Assembly: GCA_902493595.1 (NCBI GenBank)
Contig: CABUPU010000002.1
Span: forward strand, 62,001 to 126,000
Length of the DNA stretch: 64,000 bases
Direction of reading: 5' to 3'
Source of the DNA: an uncultured Mycoplasma sp.
Lineage (GTDB): Bacteria > Bacillota_I > Bacilli_A > RF39 > UBA660
Shown here: in pieces, positions 34,075 to 45,599 of the stretch
How positions within the stretch are numbered: the stretch's first letter is position 1
How the letters are laid out: each line of letters starts with the position of its first letter
The notes under the pieces: model-generated
What the model saw: the letters and a program-made list of their open reading frames with translations, nothing else
What the model was told of the DNA's origin: nothing
Database searches by the model: none
Position numbers and translations under genes: made by a program

Positions 34075-37000
34075 GTGGCTTATAAAAAACAAAAATTCGG
34101 AGACTATCGCGAAAGAATTAATTTCGCAAAATCAAGTAACACTCTTGAACTTGCAGACCTTTTGGAAATCCAAAAGAAAAGTTATCAAAATTTCATTGAA
34201 AATGGAATCAAAGAAGTATTTGAGGATCTTTTTCCAGTTGAAAGTTTTACTGGAAATATTTCACTTGAATTTACTGACTATTCTTTAGATGAACCAAGAT
34301 ATTCAATTAAGGAAGCAAAGGAAAGAATGGTTAACTATGCTGCACCACTTAAAGTGCAAGCAAGACTTTACCTTCATGAAACTGGTGAAGTAAAAGAACA
34401 AGAGATATTCTTAGGTGATTTACCACTTATGACAGATGCTGGTACATTTATCATAAATGGTGCTGAAAGAGTAATTGTATCTCAACTTGTTCGTTCTCCA
34501 TCTATTTATTTCAAAAGAGAAATAGATAAAAACGGTAGAAGAATTGTTAGTGGAGAAATAATCCCTAATAAAGGTACATGGCTTGAATATGAAACAGATG
34601 CTAAAGGTGTAATCTATGTAAGAATAGATCGTACTAGAAAAGTAGCTGTTACAACATTCTTACGTGCACTTGGACTTTCCACTGATGAAGAAATCATTGA
34701 ATTATTTGGTGATAATGAATTTGTAAAAAATACTTTAGAAAAAGATATTACAAATAATACTGATGAAGCACTACTTGAAATTTATGAAAAACTTCGTCCA
34801 GGAGAACCTGCAACAATTGATAGTGCTAAAAACCAATTAATCACTAGATTCTTTGATAGATTCCGTTATGATTTAGCAAAAGTAGGAAGATACAAATTTA
34901 ACAAAAAAATGTTTATTTGTGAAAGAATACTTGGATGTACTTTAGCTGAAAACATTAAATTTAATGGTGAAGAAATTGCTAAAAAAGGTGATGTTATTAC
35001 TAAAGATATTCTTGAAAAATTAAAAGTTGCTTTTGCTGGTGGATTAAATTTAAAAGAAGCTACAATTAATGAAGAACTTGATGATTTTAAAATGATTCAA
35101 ACTTTAAAAGTTTATGATAAGATTGATGGTAAAAAAGTTCTTACTTTAATTGGAACTGATAGTAGTGTAACTGAAAAAAGACTTACTATTCCTGATGTAT
35201 ATGCATCTTTATCATATTATATTGATTTACATTATAATATTGGTAATGAAGATGAAATCGATCATTTAGGAAATAGACGTGTAAGACAAGTTGGTGAGCT
35301 AGTTGAAAATCAATTTAGGGTTGGTATGGCTCGTATGGAAAGAGTTATTCGTGAAAGAATGACTACTCAAGAACTTGAAAATGTTACACCAAAAACATTG
35401 ATTAATATTAGACCTGTAACTGCAGTATTAAAAGAGTTCTTTGGTTCATCACAACTTTCTAAGTTTATGGATCAAGTTAACCCAATTGCTGAACTTACAG
35501 ATAAAAGAAGACTTTCTTCTCTAGGACCAGGAGGACTTTCAAGAGAAAGAGCTGGTATGGAAGTAAGAGATGTTAACTCATCTCACTATGGAAGAATATG
35601 TCCAATTGAATCACCAGAGGGACAAAATATAGGTCTTATTACATCACTTGCTGGTTATGCTAAAGTAAATGAATATGGATTTATTACAACTCCTTACCAT
35701 AAAGTAAATAATGGTGTTGTTGATAAAGATATAATTTATATGACTGCAGATGAAGAAACTGATTATTATATTTCTCAAGCAACTGTAAAACTTGATAAAG
35801 ATAATAGAATTATTGATGATGAAGTTCTTGTACGTGTTAATGGTGATAACGTAATTGTTAAACGTGAAGAAGTTGATTATGTAGACGTTGCTCCAAGTCA
35901 AGTTGTTGCAGTAACTACAAGTTGTATTCCATTTTTGGAATTCGATGATGCAAAAAGAACACTTATGGGTGCTAACATGCAAAGACAAGCAGTTCCACTT
36001 CTTACAAGTGAAGCTCCAATAGTTGGTACTGGTGTTGAATATATCGCTGCATCATCATCAGGAAGTTGTGTACTTTCTAAAACTGCTGGTGTAGTTGATT
36101 ATGCTGATAGTAAAAAAATTGTTATAAATAATGGTAAATCATGTGATACTTATTATCTTTCTACATTTGAAAGAAGTAATGCATCAACATGTGTAAACCA
36201 TAGACCAATTGTTAAAGCAGGCGATAAAGTTCATGCTGGACAAGTTATTGCAGATGGTCCTTCTTGTGATAAAGGAGAACTTGCTTTAGGTAAAAATATG
36301 ACAGTTGCTTTCATGACATTTGAGGGTTATAACTATGAGGATGCCGTAATCTTAAATGAAAGACTTGTTAAAGATGATGCATATACTTCACTTCATATTT
36401 CCCATTATGATATTGAATGTCGTGATACAAAACTAGGACCTGAAGAAATTACTCGTGATATACCAAATGTTTCTGAAGATGCTCGTAAAAATCTTGATGC
36501 TGATGGTATTGTAAGAATAGGTACTGAAGTTAGAGAAGGTGATATTCTTGTTGGTAAAGTAACTCCAAAAGGAATGCAAGAACTTACTTCTGAAGAAAAA
36601 CTACTTCATGCAATCTTTGGTGAAAAAACAAGAGAAGTTAGAGATACTTCACTTAGAGTAGATCATGGTGCTGATGGTATTGTTCATGATGTACAAATTT
36701 ATACAAAAGAAAACTCAGATGAACTTGCTGCTGGTGTTCAAAAAGTTATAAGAGTTTATATAGTTCAAAAGAGAAAAATTCAAGTTGGAGATAAAATGTC
36801 AGGAAGACATGGTAATAAAGGTGTTATTTCTTTAGTAGTACCTGAGGAAGATATGCCATTTATGCCAGATGGTCGTCCAGTAGACATTATGCTTAACCCA
36901 CTTGGTGTTCCATCTCGTATGAACGTTGGTCAAATTCTAGAACTTCATTTAGGAATGGCTGGTAAGATTTTAGGTAGACATTATGCTACTCCAGTATTTG

Positions 37001-37692
37001 ATTCTGCTACTTGGGAAGATGTATCAGAGCAAATGAAAGATGCTAAGATGAGTCCTGATGGTAAGATGACTTTATATGATGGACGTACAGGTGAACCATT
37101 TGATAATAAAATTGCCGTTGGTGTTATGTATATGATTAAACTTCACCATATGGTTGATGATAAACTTCATGCAAGAGCAACAGGACCTTATAGTGTTATT
37201 ACACAACAACCATTAGGTGGTAAAGCACAATTTGGTGGACAAAGATTTGGAGAAATGGAAGTTTGGGCACTTTATGCTTATGGTGCTGCTCATGTACTTC
37301 AAGAAATTTTAACTGTTAAAGCCGATGATATTGTAGGTCGTGTTAAAGTATATGAAGCTTTAGTAAAAGGTAAACTTGTTAATCAAGCAGGTGTTCCAGA
37401 AAGCTTTAGAGTACTTGTTAAAGAATTCCAAGCATTATGCTTAGATGTACAAGTTCTTACAAATGATGATGAATTATTAGAATTTAAAGATATTGAAGAA
37501 AAAGATGATGAATCTAATGATAATTTAAGAATTGATGAGATTGATTTATCTAATGAAGAAGAAGTACTTCCAGAACCAAGTGAACCACTTGATGAAGAGG
37601 AAGATGACTTTGATGATGAAGATGAAGAACCATCACTTGATGATTTGGAATTTCCAGATGATTTAGATGACATGAAAGGGGAAGGTGAATAA
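34075..37692 (+). CDS. rpoB: DNA-directed RNA polymerase subunit beta
   Basis: A 1205-residue RpoB, similar in length to the Bacillus protein. Start is GTG 34075 behind GGGGTGAG. Conserved text includes [39 protein letters not shown] and GRHGNKGV. In the rifampicin pocket, residue 476 is Asp (GAT 35500-35502) where E. coli has His526 and sensitive Bacilli also have His; Ser531 and Asp516 equivalents are kept, and the Asn518 equivalent is Val. The C-terminal 70 residues are a low-complexity acidic tail (many Asp/Glu/Ser), longer than usual. Followed 2 bp later by rpoC. Confidence 0.98.
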   Translation: MAYKKQKFGDYRERINFAKSSNTLELADLLEIQKKSYQNFIENGIKEVFEDLFPVESFTGNISLEFTDYSLDEPRYSIKEAKERMVNYAAPLKVQARLYLHETGEVKEQEIFLGDLPLMTDAGTFIINGAERVIVSQLVRSPSIYFKREIDKNGRRIVSGEIIPNKGTWLEYETDAKGVIYVRIDRTRKVAVTTFLRALGLSTDEEIIELFGDNEFVKNTLEKDITNNTDEALLEIYEKLRPGEPATIDSAKNQLITRFFDRFRYDLAKVGRYKFNKKMFICERILGCTLAENIKFNGEEIAKKGDVITKDILEKLKVAFAGGLNLKEATINEELDDFKMIQTLKVYDKIDGKKVLTLIGTDSSVTEKRLTIPDVYASLSYYIDLHYNIGNEDEIDHLGNRRVRQVGELVENQFRVGMARMERVIRERMTTQELENVTPKTLINIRPVTAVLKEFFGSSQLSKFMDQVNPIAELTDKRRLSSLGPGGLSRERAGMEVRDVNSSHYGRICPIESPEGQNIGLITSLAGYAKVNEYGFITTPYHKVNNGVVDKDIIYMTADEETDYYISQATVKLDKDNRIIDDEVLVRVNGDNVIVKREEVDYVDVAPSQVVAVTTSCIPFLEFDDAKRTLMGANMQRQAVPLLTSEAPIVGTGVEYIAASSSGSCVLSKTAGVVDYADSKKIVINNGKSCDTYYLSTFERSNASTCVNHRPIVKAGDKVHAGQVIADGPSCDKGELALGKNMTVAFMTFEGYNYEDAVILNERLVKDDAYTSLHISHYDIECRDTKLGPEEITRDIPNVSEDARKNLDADGIVRIGTEVREGDILVGKVTPKGMQELTSEEKLLHAIFGEKTREVRDTSLRVDHGADGIVHDVQIYTKENSDELAAGVQKVIRVYIVQKRKIQVGDKMSGRHGNKGVISLVVPEEDMPFMPDGRPVDIMLNPLGVPSRMNVGQILELHLGMAGKILGRHYATPVFDSATWEDVSEQMKDAKMSPDGKMTLYDGRTGEPFDNKIAVGVMYMIKLHHMVDDKLHARATGPYSVITQQPLGGKAQFGGQRFGEMEVWALYAYGAAHVLQEILTVKADDIVGRVKVYEALVKGKLVNQAGVPESFRVLVKEFQALCLDVQVLTNDDELLEFKDIEEKDDESNDNLRIDEIDLSNEEEVLPEPSEPLDEEEDDFDDEDEEPSLDDLEFPDDLDDMKGEGE

Positions 37693-37694
37693 TA

Positions 37695-40600
37695 ATGATA
37701 GATGTTAGTAACTTTAAAGGAATTAAAGTTTCCATAGCATCCCCTGAAAAAATTCGTTCTTGGTCTTATGGCGAAGTTAAAAAACCTGAAACTATTAACT
37801 ATCGTACATTAAAACCTGAAAGAGACGGATTATTCTGTGAAAAGATTTTCGGACCTACAAAAGATTTTGAATGTAGTTGTGGAAAATACAAAAGACTTAG
37901 ATATAAAAATATTATATGTGATAGATGTGGTGTAGAAGTTACTCTTTCTAAAGTAAGAAGAGAGAGAATGGGACACATTGAACTTGCTGCACCTTGCTCT
38001 CACATCTGGTTCTTTAAAGGTGTTCCATCTAAAATGGGCCTTGTACTAGATATGTCTCCAAGAGATTTGGAAGAAGTTTTATACTTTGTAAGCTATGTAG
38101 TAATTGATCCAGGAACTGCTCCACTTGAGCATAAACAAACTATTTCTGATAAAGAATATAGAAGTTTATATGAAAAATATGGTAATACATTTAAAGTTGG
38201 AATGGGTGCTGAAGCTATTAAGGAACTACTTAAACAAGTTGACCTTAAAAAAGAAATTGAAAAAGTTCATGATGAACTTGAAAATACAACTGGACAAAAA
38301 AGAGTGCGTCTTGTTAAAAGACTTGATTGCTTAGATTCATTTATTGAATCTGGTAATAAACCTGAATGGATGGTACTTGATGTTATTCCAGTTATACCTC
38401 CAGAGCTTAGACCTATGCTTCAACTAGATGGTGGTAGATTTGCTACATCTGATTTAAATGATCTTTATAGAAGAATTATTAACCGTAATAATCGTCTTAA
38501 AAAATTACTTGAACTTGGAGCACCATCAATTATTGTTCAAAATGAAAAGAGAATGCTTCAAGAGGCAGTTGATTCACTACTTGATAATGGTAGAAGAGGA
38601 AGAAGTGTAACAGCATCTTCTAATAGACCACTTAAGAGTTTATCTTCAATGCTTAAGGGAAAACAAGGTCGTTTTAGACAAAACTTACTTGGTAAGAGAG
38701 TTGATTACTCTGGCCGTTCAGTTATCGTAGTTGGACCAAGCCTTAAAATGTATCAATGTGGTCTTCCAAAAGAAATGGCCCTTGAACTATTTAAACCACA
38801 TGTTATTCATGGTTTAGTAGAAAGAGGACTTGCTCATAATATTAAAGGAGCAAAAAAATTAATTGAAACTAGAAATGAATGTGTTTGGGATATAGTCGAA
38901 GATGTTATAACAGAACATCCAGTAATGCTTAACCGTGCACCAACCCTACATAGACTTGGTATTCAAGCATTCGAGCCAGTATTAATTGGTGGTAAAGCAA
39001 TAAGACTACATCCACTTGTATGTGCTGCATTTAACGCTGATTTCGATGGTGACCAAATGGCTGTTCACGTACCACTTTCTGAGGAAGCAAAAGCAGAAGC
39101 AAGACTTTTAATGCTTGGTGCTAACAACATTTTAAATCCAAAAGATGGAAAACCAATTGTTACACCTTCACAAGATATGGTACTTGGTAACTGTTATTTA
39201 ACTATTGAAAAAGCTGGTGAAGAAGGCGAAGGTAGAGTATTTAAAGATGAAAATGAAGCATTAATGGCTTATGAAAGAAGAGAAATTACTTTACATACAA
39301 GAATTGCTATTCCTGCTAGTGCATTTAAACATAAATTATTTACTGATGAACAACAAGGTAAATATTTAGTTACAACTGTAGGAAAACTTAAATTTAATGA
39401 AATATTCCCAGATTCATTCCCATTTATGAATGAACCTACAAAAGATAATATCGAAGGTATTACTCCAATGAAATATTTCTTAGAACCTGGAACTAATATT
39501 CCACAGGCTATAAAAGAAATGCCTTTAGTATCACCTTTTGTAAAAGGAACATTAAAATCATTAATTGCTCAAGTATTTAAAAGATATCGTACTACTGAAA
39601 CTTCTATAATGCTTGATAAATTAAAAGATCAAGGATTTAAATATTCAACTATCGCAGGTATTACAGTATCTTATGCAGATATTAAAACTACTCATAAAAA
39701 AGAAGAATTTATTGCAGAGGCAAAAGCAGCTGTAGATAAAGTTAATAAACAATTTAAACGTGGTATTATTACTAAAGAAGAAAGACATGAAGCTGTAATT
39801 GCAATTTGGTCTAAATGTACTGAAAATGTTAAAAATGAATTTAAAGAAATGAGTGCTGGTGATTTTGATAATCCAATATTCATGATGATGAATTCAGGAG
39901 CACGTGGTGAGGTTACAAACTTTACTCAACTTGCAGGTCTTAAAGGCTTAATGGCAAAACCAAATGGTGATACAGTTGAAATCCCGATTACATCATCATT
40001 TATGGAAGGACTTTCAGTTCTAGAATTCTTCTTATCAACACATGGTTCAAGAAAAGGTGTTGCCGATACTGCTTTAAAAACTGCTGACTCTGGTTATTTA
40101 ACAAGAAGACTTGTAGATGTTGCTCAAGATATTATTGTTAAAGAACATGATTGTGGTTCAATCCATGGTGTAGTTGTTAAAGACTTACTAAATGATAAAG
40201 ATGGTTCAGTTATCGAACCTCTTGAAGAAAGAATTTTAGGAAGATTTGCCGCTAAAAAGATTATTGATCCAGAAACTAAGAAAGTATTATGTGAATCTGG
40301 TGAAATGATTACTGAAGCTGTTGTTCAAAAAGTTAAAAAAGCTGGCATTAAACAAGTTGAAATTCGTTCTTCACTTACTTGTAAAACTGAAAACGGTGTT
40401 TGTCAAAAATGTTATGGTAGAAACCTTGCTACAGGTAACTTAGTTGAAACTGGTGAAGCAGTAGGTATTATGTCTGCTCAATCAATTGGTGAACCTGGTA
40501 CACAGCTTACAATGAAAAACTTCCACAAAGGTGGAGTTGCTGGTGAAGATGATATTACACAAGGTCTTCCAAGAGTTGAAGAATTATTTGAGGCTAGAAC

Positions 40601-41402
40601 GCCTAAATATAAAGCTACTATTTCTGAAATTACTGGTACTGTAACTAAAATTGAGGAAAACGGTGGTAAACATATTATTACAGTTGCAAACGATGCTGGT
40701 TCAAGAGAACATACAACACTTTATAATATGAAACTTAGAGTTAGTGTTGGTGATAAAGTAGAAGCAGGAGATAAACTTACTGAAGGTGTTATTGCTCCTA
40801 AAGAATTACTTGCTGTTACTGACCCACTTACTGCTCAAGAATACATTCTAAAAGAAATTCAAAGTGTATATAAACTTCAAGGTGTTGATATTAATGATAA
40901 ACATATTGAAATTATTGTTAAGAGAATGATTAATAAGATGAGAATCTTAGATCCAGGAGATACTAAATTTGTTGAGGGCTTATCTGTTTCACTTAAAACA
41001 TTTAATGAAGGAAACAAACCAGTACTTCTTGCAGGTGGAGTTCCTGCTAAAGGACTTCCAATTATGCTTGGTATTACTAAATCATCTCTTGAAACTGATT
41101 CATTCTTATCAGCAGCTTCATTCCAAGAGACTACAAGAGTACTTACAGATGCTGCTATTAAAGGTAAAGTTGACTACTTAAAAGGTTTAAAAGAAAACGT
41201 TATTATTGGTAAACTTATCCCAGCAGGTACTGGTGCTACTGAATATTCAAATATTGATATTGCTCTTGAAAAACAATTTATGGAAACTGATGCAACTGAA
41301 GCTTTAGAGGAAAACTTAATGGATGAAAAACCTGAAGTTATTGATGAAACTAAAGTTGAAGAAGTAAATTCTGAAAAAATAAACGAAGAGGAAACAAATT
41401 AG
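37695..41402 (+). CDS. rpoC: DNA-directed RNA polymerase subunit beta'
   Basis: A 1235-residue RpoC. N-terminal zinc finger [12 protein letters not shown]...CDRCG (residues about 60-78), the catalytic [12 protein letters not shown] (Mg-binding Asp triad), and a second Cys cluster [14 protein letters not shown]. The ATG at 37695 follows two bases after the rpoB stop; its ribosome site GGGGAAGG lies inside the rpoB 3' end. The last 40 residues are an acidic tail not found in all homologues. A terminator starts inside the last codons. Confidence 0.98.
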   Translation: MIDVSNFKGIKVSIASPEKIRSWSYGEVKKPETINYRTLKPERDGLFCEKIFGPTKDFECSCGKYKRLRYKNIICDRCGVEVTLSKVRRERMGHIELAAPCSHIWFFKGVPSKMGLVLDMSPRDLEEVLYFVSYVVIDPGTAPLEHKQTISDKEYRSLYEKYGNTFKVGMGAEAIKELLKQVDLKKEIEKVHDELENTTGQKRVRLVKRLDCLDSFIESGNKPEWMVLDVIPVIPPELRPMLQLDGGRFATSDLNDLYRRIINRNNRLKKLLELGAPSIIVQNEKRMLQEAVDSLLDNGRRGRSVTASSNRPLKSLSSMLKGKQGRFRQNLLGKRVDYSGRSVIVVGPSLKMYQCGLPKEMALELFKPHVIHGLVERGLAHNIKGAKKLIETRNECVWDIVEDVITEHPVMLNRAPTLHRLGIQAFEPVLIGGKAIRLHPLVCAAFNADFDGDQMAVHVPLSEEAKAEARLLMLGANNILNPKDGKPIVTPSQDMVLGNCYLTIEKAGEEGEGRVFKDENEALMAYERREITLHTRIAIPASAFKHKLFTDEQQGKYLVTTVGKLKFNEIFPDSFPFMNEPTKDNIEGITPMKYFLEPGTNIPQAIKEMPLVSPFVKGTLKSLIAQVFKRYRTTETSIMLDKLKDQGFKYSTIAGITVSYADIKTTHKKEEFIAEAKAAVDKVNKQFKRGIITKEERHEAVIAIWSKCTENVKNEFKEMSAGDFDNPIFMMMNSGARGEVTNFTQLAGLKGLMAKPNGDTVEIPITSSFMEGLSVLEFFLSTHGSRKGVADTALKTADSGYLTRRLVDVAQDIIVKEHDCGSIHGVVVKDLLNDKDGSVIEPLEERILGRFAAKKIIDPETKKVLCESGEMITEAVVQKVKKAGIKQVEIRSSLTCKTENGVCQKCYGRNLATGNLVETGEAVGIMSAQSIGEPGTQLTMKNFHKGGVAGEDDITQGLPRVEELFEARTPKYKATISEITGTVTKIEENGGKHIITVANDAGSREHTTLYNMKLRVSVGDKVEAGDKLTEGVIAPKELLAVTDPLTAQEYILKEIQSVYKLQGVDINDKHIEIIVKRMINKMRILDPGDTKFVEGLSVSLKTFNEGNKPVLLAGGVPAKGLPIMLGITKSSLETDSFLSAASFQETTRVLTDAAIKGKVDYLKGLKENVIIGKLIPAGTGATEYSNIDIALEKQFMETDATEALEENLMDEKPEVIDETKVEEVNSEKINEEETN

Positions 41403-41418
41403 TTTCCTCTTTATAATT
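41386..41418 (+). terminator. terminator of rpoBC
   Basis: A perfect 10-bp stem (41386-41395 with 41402-41411) whose 6-base loop holds the first two bases of the rpoC TAG stop codon; followed by TTATAATTTTT. Confidence 0.7.
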
Positions 41419-41489
41419 TTTGCAATAAATGTTATAATATAAAATGTAAACAAAGTAAAAAATTGGAATTTGTTGAAAGGATGGTATTT

Positions 41490-42260
41490 ATGAAAAAAAC
41501 AATTTTAACTATTTTAATTTGTGGGTTTATGGTTTTAGGAATAACAGGGTGTGGAGGAAAGAAAAAGTACGAATTATCAATTCCTAAAGAAGAAAATGTT
41601 GAGAGCATTTTATTTGAAAAAAATGATAATAAAAAAGAAATTACAGATACCGAAGAAATCAAAGATATTATTTATGTATTGAGTGGTAGTGGTAAAGGAA
41701 GAACTACAGATGAAGAAAGCATACAAGACTATCCAGTAAATGCAGAAGATATTATAAAAATTGAATTTGATTTGAAAGATGATAAGCAATCAACATTATT
41801 TGTTTACAAGAAAAATGGGAAAATGTATATTGAAATACCTTATAATGGAATTTATAGAATAAATGGCGATGAATATAATTCAATGGAAAAATATATTAGA
41901 AGTAATAATGAAAGTATTTTAATGACAATTAAGAACAATACATTAACTAATAGTGGATTAACCTTGCTTATGAAAAATAATACTGATCAAACATACTATT
42001 ATGGACCACAATATTCGTTAGAAAAATACGAAAATGGCAAATATGTTTCATTAGAGCCAAAAGAAACTTTGACTTGGAATTCTATTTTATATAATATAAA
42101 AACAAATGAAGAAAAAGAAGAAACAATTGATTGGACTTATGGATACGATAAATTAAAGAGTGGTAAATATAGATTGGTAAGGTATTTTACCTCAGAAGAA
42201 AATCTTCCATACTCATCAAATGTCGCAGAAAAAATTTATATTGAATTTGATATAAATTAA
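41490..42260 (+). CDS. lipoprotein with DUF5301-like and Ig-like domains
   Basis: A 256-residue lipoprotein. The signal peptide ends in LGITGC (Cys21 is the lipid site). Residues about 27-130 resemble the DUF5301-type fold (ELSIPKEENVESILF, then SIQDYP and GIYRINGDEY). The C-terminal 110 residues look like a bacterial Ig-like domain: SGLTLLMKNNTDQTYYYG, YSLEKYENGKY, then GYDKLKSGKYRLVR. Both are typical of surface lipoproteins of gut Firmicutes; ligand unknown. The start is ATG 41490, after GAAAGGATGG, not the upstream 41463. Confidence 0.78.
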   Translation: MKKTILTILICGFMVLGITGCGGKKKYELSIPKEENVESILFEKNDNKKEITDTEEIKDIIYVLSGSGKGRTTDEESIQDYPVNAEDIIKIEFDLKDDKQSTLFVYKKNGKMYIEIPYNGIYRINGDEYNSMEKYIRSNNESILMTIKNNTLTNSGLTLLMKNNTDQTYYYGPQYSLEKYENGKYVSLEPKETLTWNSILYNIKTNEEKEETIDWTYGYDKLKSGKYRLVRYFTSEENLPYSSNVAEKIYIEFDIN

Positions 42261-42282
42261 TCTCAAATTACAATTAATCGAG

Positions 42283-42311
42283 CAGATCATAAATTTATGG
42301 TCTGTTTTTTT
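42283..42311 (+). terminator. terminator of lipoprotein gene
   Basis: An 11-bp stem (42283-42293 with 42294-42304, allowing a very tight loop and one G-U pair) followed by seven T's. Confidence 0.7.
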
Positions 42312-42336
42312 ATACAATAAATTAAGTAAAGGAGGA

Positions 42337-42547
42337 ATGTTTATAAATAAAATTGGATATTTAATTAGACAAGATAGAATAAATAGAAAATTATCTTTAA
42401 AAACACAATCAAAATTATCAAATATTTTTATTTCCACCCTTAGTAGTATTGAAAATGATAAAACTAGAAATGTTAATAGAGTTTTTTTTGTATAGATTAT
42501 GTAATATATTAAAAATTGATTATGAATATATGACTAGGAAAAAATAG
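42337..42547 (+). pseudogene. XRE-family HTH regulator, frameshifted in a T8 run
   Basis: A strong site (AAAGGAGGA) precedes ATG 42337, and the frame reads IGYLIRQDRINRKLS...LSSIENDKTRN, an XRE helix-turn-helix. It then hits TAG just after a run of eight T's (42482-42489). One T fewer joins it to a second frame reading YRLCNILKIDYEYM to TAG 42545, the normal end of such small regulators. The corrected protein would be 69 residues. The defect may be real, phase-variable or a sequencing error. Confidence 0.75.
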
Positions 42548-42623
42548 GTACTAATACTATACCATTTACCTATTTAAAATCATTACTATTTATAGTATAA
42601 TATTAATTACCTAAGGAGGGTTT

Positions 42624-42857
42624 ATGGAATATACTGAAGATGAGTTAAAATATTATAAAGGTATGCTTGAATATGGACTTTTAATTAGACAAGATGAAAT
42701 TAATCGTTATAATAAGCAAATTTATGAATGTATGCGAAATGGTCAATTTATAATGATACCTTATATTAAAAGAAAAATTTATAATTGTGAGAGAGTCATT
42801 GATGAAATAAAAGATGCACTTTTAAATTATGAAAAAACTTATGGAAAGGGAAGATAA
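42624..42857 (+). CDS. hypothetical helical protein, 77 aa
   Basis: A small, charged, helical protein (EYTEDELKYYKGMLEYG...). Its start is supported by AAGGAGGG at the right distance. No motif is recognised. It is separated by one base from the next small gene and forms a two-gene unit with it. The leader and first codons (TAAGGAGGGTTTATGGAATA) recur before the gene at 59781, probably by chance of strong sites. Confidence 0.6.
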   Translation: MEYTEDELKYYKGMLEYGLLIRQDEINRYNKQIYECMRNGQFIMIPYIKRKIYNCERVIDEIKDALLNYEKTYGKGR

Positions 42858-42858
42858 T

Positions 42859-43116
42859 ATGAATAATTTTACTGAGGAAGATAAACAAAAAATTAATTAT
42901 TTAAAAAGAAAACTTTTAGAACTTTATGGAAGATGTGATAGTTCTACAGAAGTTGCATGTAAAATAGCTATTGTACATCAATTATTTTTAAATATTTTTG
43001 AAAAAGAAGAAAAAGATACAAGATTTATTAATATGAAACTAAATTTAATTTATAATCTTGTAAGTGAATGTGAAAATGAATTAAATCTTTATGAAGATAG
43101 TAAACTAAAAATGTAA
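42859..43116 (+). CDS. hypothetical helical protein, 85 aa
   Basis: A small helical protein starting MNNFTEEDKQKINYLKRKL, with cysteines at about 27, 35 and 68. ATG 42859 is used, behind AAGGGAAGAT, not the longer overlapping frame from 42829. Not recognised. The terminator begins within its last codons. Confidence 0.6.
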   Translation: MNNFTEEDKQKINYLKRKLLELYGRCDSSTEVACKIAIVHQLFLNIFEKEEKDTRFINMKLNLIYNLVSECENELNLYEDSKLKM

Positions 43117-43132
43117 ACTATCTTTTTTTTTT
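43095..43132 (+). terminator. terminator of the two small genes
   Basis: AGATAGT (43095-43101) pairs with ACTATCT (43117-43123), followed by nine T's. The stop codon lies in the loop. Confidence 0.7.
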
Positions 43133-43169
43133 AGTCAAAATCATATATAATATTTTATAGGTGATAATG

Positions 43170-44285
43170 ATGGATAAAAAAATATATGAAAATATGCGTA
43201 AACATAATAAATATTTAAGTGATTATGCTTGTACGGATGATAAAGTAATTAGATTCGAAGAGGAATCCGAGGATTTTAGACCAGGCTTTTTTAGAGATAT
43301 AGATAGAATTATTTATTCACTATCTTATGTAAGATATATGGATAAAACTCAAGTTTTTACTGAAACTAAGAATGATCATATTCAAAAAAGAATGATTCAT
43401 GTACAGTATGTATCTAAAATTGCAAGAACTATAGGAAGAGCGCTTAATTTAAATGAGGATTTAATCGAGGCGGCAGCCCTTGGCCATGATCTTGGACATA
43501 CACCTTTTGGACATGTAGGGGAAAGAGTATTAAATGAAATAAGTAAAGAAGTAGGCGAAGGATATTTTATGCATAACATAAACAGTGTTAGAAACCTAAT
43601 GTTTGTTGAAAACTATGGTAAAGGTCAAAATATTAGCCTTCAGGTGCTTGATGGAATAATGTGTCATAATGGTGAACTTGTTTCAAATGAATATTATATT
43701 AAACCAAAAACTAAAGATGATTTTTTAAAGGAATACTTTGAATCTTATAAATCTTTAGAGGTAGCCAAATATTTAAGACCAATGACCCTTGAGGGATGTA
43801 TAGTAAGAATAAGTGATATAATTGCTTATTTAGGAAGAGATATCGAAGATGGTGTAAGAATGGGACTTGTATCTTTCGAAGAAATTCCCAAAGAAATAGT
43901 AAATGTTTTAGGTAAAACTAATAGAGAAATAGTTAATACAATAATTACTGATATAATAACTGAAAGTGAAGACAAAAGTTATATAAAAATGAGTGATGAA
44001 GTATTTAATGCAATCTCTAAATTAAAGGACTTTAACTATGAACATATTTATGGGAAGGCTTATACAGTTAAAGAAAGAGAACTTATTAATAAAATGTTTA
44101 GAACAGTATTTAATGGCTACTTAAATGATTTACAAACTAAAAATTATGATAGTCCAATATTTTATTCTTACTTAAATAATATGGATAAAAAATATTTAGA
44201 AAGTTCTAATGAAAGAATAGTACTTGATTATATATCAGGTATGACCGATGATTATTTTATATCATCTTATAAAAAATTTGTTTAA
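43170..44285 (+). CDS. dGTPase-like HD-domain dNTP triphosphohydrolase
   Basis: A 371-residue protein of the Dgt family, which cleaves dNTPs to deoxynucleoside and triphosphate. Visible metal ligands are in HVQYVSKIARTIGRALNL (first His) and AAALGHDLGHTPFGH (HD plus the extra histidines characteristic of dGTPases); a later DIIAYLGRDIEDG supplies the final Asp. Shorter than E. coli Dgt (about 505) but in the range of Firmicutes homologues. Among several start codons (GTG 43161, ATG 43167, ATG 43170) the last best fits AGGTGA. dNTP specificity is inferred. Confidence 0.88.
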   Translation: MDKKIYENMRKHNKYLSDYACTDDKVIRFEEESEDFRPGFFRDIDRIIYSLSYVRYMDKTQVFTETKNDHIQKRMIHVQYVSKIARTIGRALNLNEDLIEAAALGHDLGHTPFGHVGERVLNEISKEVGEGYFMHNINSVRNLMFVENYGKGQNISLQVLDGIMCHNGELVSNEYYIKPKTKDDFLKEYFESYKSLEVAKYLRPMTLEGCIVRISDIIAYLGRDIEDGVRMGLVSFEEIPKEIVNVLGKTNREIVNTIITDIITESEDKSYIKMSDEVFNAISKLKDFNYEHIYGKAYTVKERELINKMFRTVFNGYLNDLQTKNYDSPIFYSYLNNMDKKYLESSNERIVLDYISGMTDDYFISSYKKFV

Positions 44286-44324
44286 ATAAATAAAATTAAT
44301 ACATAATAATTAAGAAGGAGAGTT

Positions 44325-45599
44325 ATGGAATATAATACTATAGATAAAAGTTCATACAAAATTCATACTTTAAAATACGATAGATTTAAAACTAGTGATA
44401 TTGAGGTTATATTTAGATTTAAAACTGATAAAGAAAGATTTCCTATTGTAAGTCTTTTGTGTGAGGTAATGGGAACTTGTAATAAACATTATAATTCACT
44501 TAGAAACTTAGCACTTAAAAAAGAGGACTTATATAATATATATTATTCTACAGGTATAAGTAGAAAGGGGTATGTTACCTCACTCACATTTAGAGTAAAT
44601 TTTATTAATCCAGAATATATTAGTGAAAATGATTATCTAGAAAATGTCGTAAAATTCTTATTTGATATGATATTATTTCCTAATGTAAAAAATAATGAAT
44701 TTGCTGAAATCCCTTTTGAAAATGGTAAAAATGAACTTTACCTTGATATTGATAGTACAAAAGAAAATGCTATGCAGCTTGCTTTTGATAATGCTTTTGA
44801 CACTCTTGATAAAAATTCAATATCTGCTTTATCAGTAACTGGTACTAAAGAGGAAGTTAAAGCTATAACTAGGGAAGCATTATATAAAGAATATTTATAT
44901 ATAATGCAAAATAGTATTGTTGATATCTTTGTAATGGGTAATTTAGATATGAATAAGGCAGTATCTTTAATCAAAGATAATTATCATAATAACAGAGTAA
45001 ATTATATAAATTTTAATTATTATGTAAAAAATATTGAAAGAAAGAAACCAATAGTTAAAATGGATGAATCTACATTTAAACAATCATCTTTAGTAATGCT
45101 TTATAATATTAATGATATTACCGAGGAAGAAAGAAGAAGTGTATACCCAGTATTTAATTATATTATAGGTTCTGGGGGACTATCCTCAAAACTATATAAA
45201 TATTTACGCGAAGAAAATGGTTTATGCTATAGAGTATCAAGTGTTTTAAATGTTTTTGATAATGTTTTCGAGGTAGATGTTTCCCTTAGTAAAGAAAATA
45301 TTGATAAAGCAGTTACTTTAATAAAAAAAAGTGTTAGTGAAATGGTCAAAGGTAAGTTTACTGATGATGATGTAAATAATGCAAAAAATAATATAATAAA
45401 TAATATTGAATTAAATTCAAATAGTCAATCAGGAATAAATAATAACTATGTTTCACAAAAATTTGTAAATGATTATACATTCGAAGAGAAAAAAGAGCAT
45501 ATAAAAAAAGTTACAAAAAGTGATATTATTACTTTTGCAAAAAAATTAAAATTAAATGTAGTTTATGCTTTGTGTGAGGATCAAAATGGAAAAAATTAA
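44325..45599 (+). CDS. M16-family peptidase-like protein without zinc site (YmfF-like)
   Basis: A 424-residue protein with the M16 peptidase fold but lacking the HxxEH motif; the equivalent N-terminal region has CEVMGTCNKHYNSLRNLA. A C-terminal half-domain shows GSGGLSSKLYKYLREENGLCYRVSS, the R/Y region that in paired M16 proteins completes the active site. It is followed, with a 14-bp overlap, by an M16 protein that has HxxEH, as in the Bacillus ymfF-ymfH pair. The two probably form a heterodimer. Cytoplasmic by prediction. Confidence 0.85.
   Translation: MEYNTIDKSSYKIHTLKYDRFKTSDIEVIFRFKTDKERFPIVSLLCEVMGTCNKHYNSLRNLALKKEDLYNIYYSTGISRKGYVTSLTFRVNFINPEYISENDYLENVVKFLFDMILFPNVKNNEFAEIPFENGKNELYLDIDSTKENAMQLAFDNAFDTLDKNSISALSVTGTKEEVKAITREALYKEYLYIMQNSIVDIFVMGNLDMNKAVSLIKDNYHNNRVNYINFNYYVKNIERKKPIVKMDESTFKQSSLVMLYNINDITEEERRSVYPVFNYIIGSGGLSSKLYKYLREENGLCYRVSSVLNVFDNVFEVDVSLSKENIDKAVTLIKKSVSEMVKGKFTDDDVNNAKNNIINNIELNSNSQSGINNNYVSQKFVNDYTFEEKKEHIKKVTKSDIITFAKKLKLNVVYALCEDQNGKN

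Noticed and set aside
35644..35988. Minus-strand ORF of 114 codons inside rpoB
   Set aside because: Shadow of rpoB; Ile/Asn-rich noise without start signal.
37383..37673. Minus-strand ORF rich in Ser within the rpoB 3' end
   Set aside because: It is the antisense shadow of the Asp/Glu-rich tail of RpoB (GAT/GAA read backwards give Ser/Phe codons).
41463..41489. Nine-residue N-terminal extension of the lipoprotein
   Set aside because: It would put charged residues ahead of a standard signal peptide and its codons include the ribosome site of the better start at 41490.
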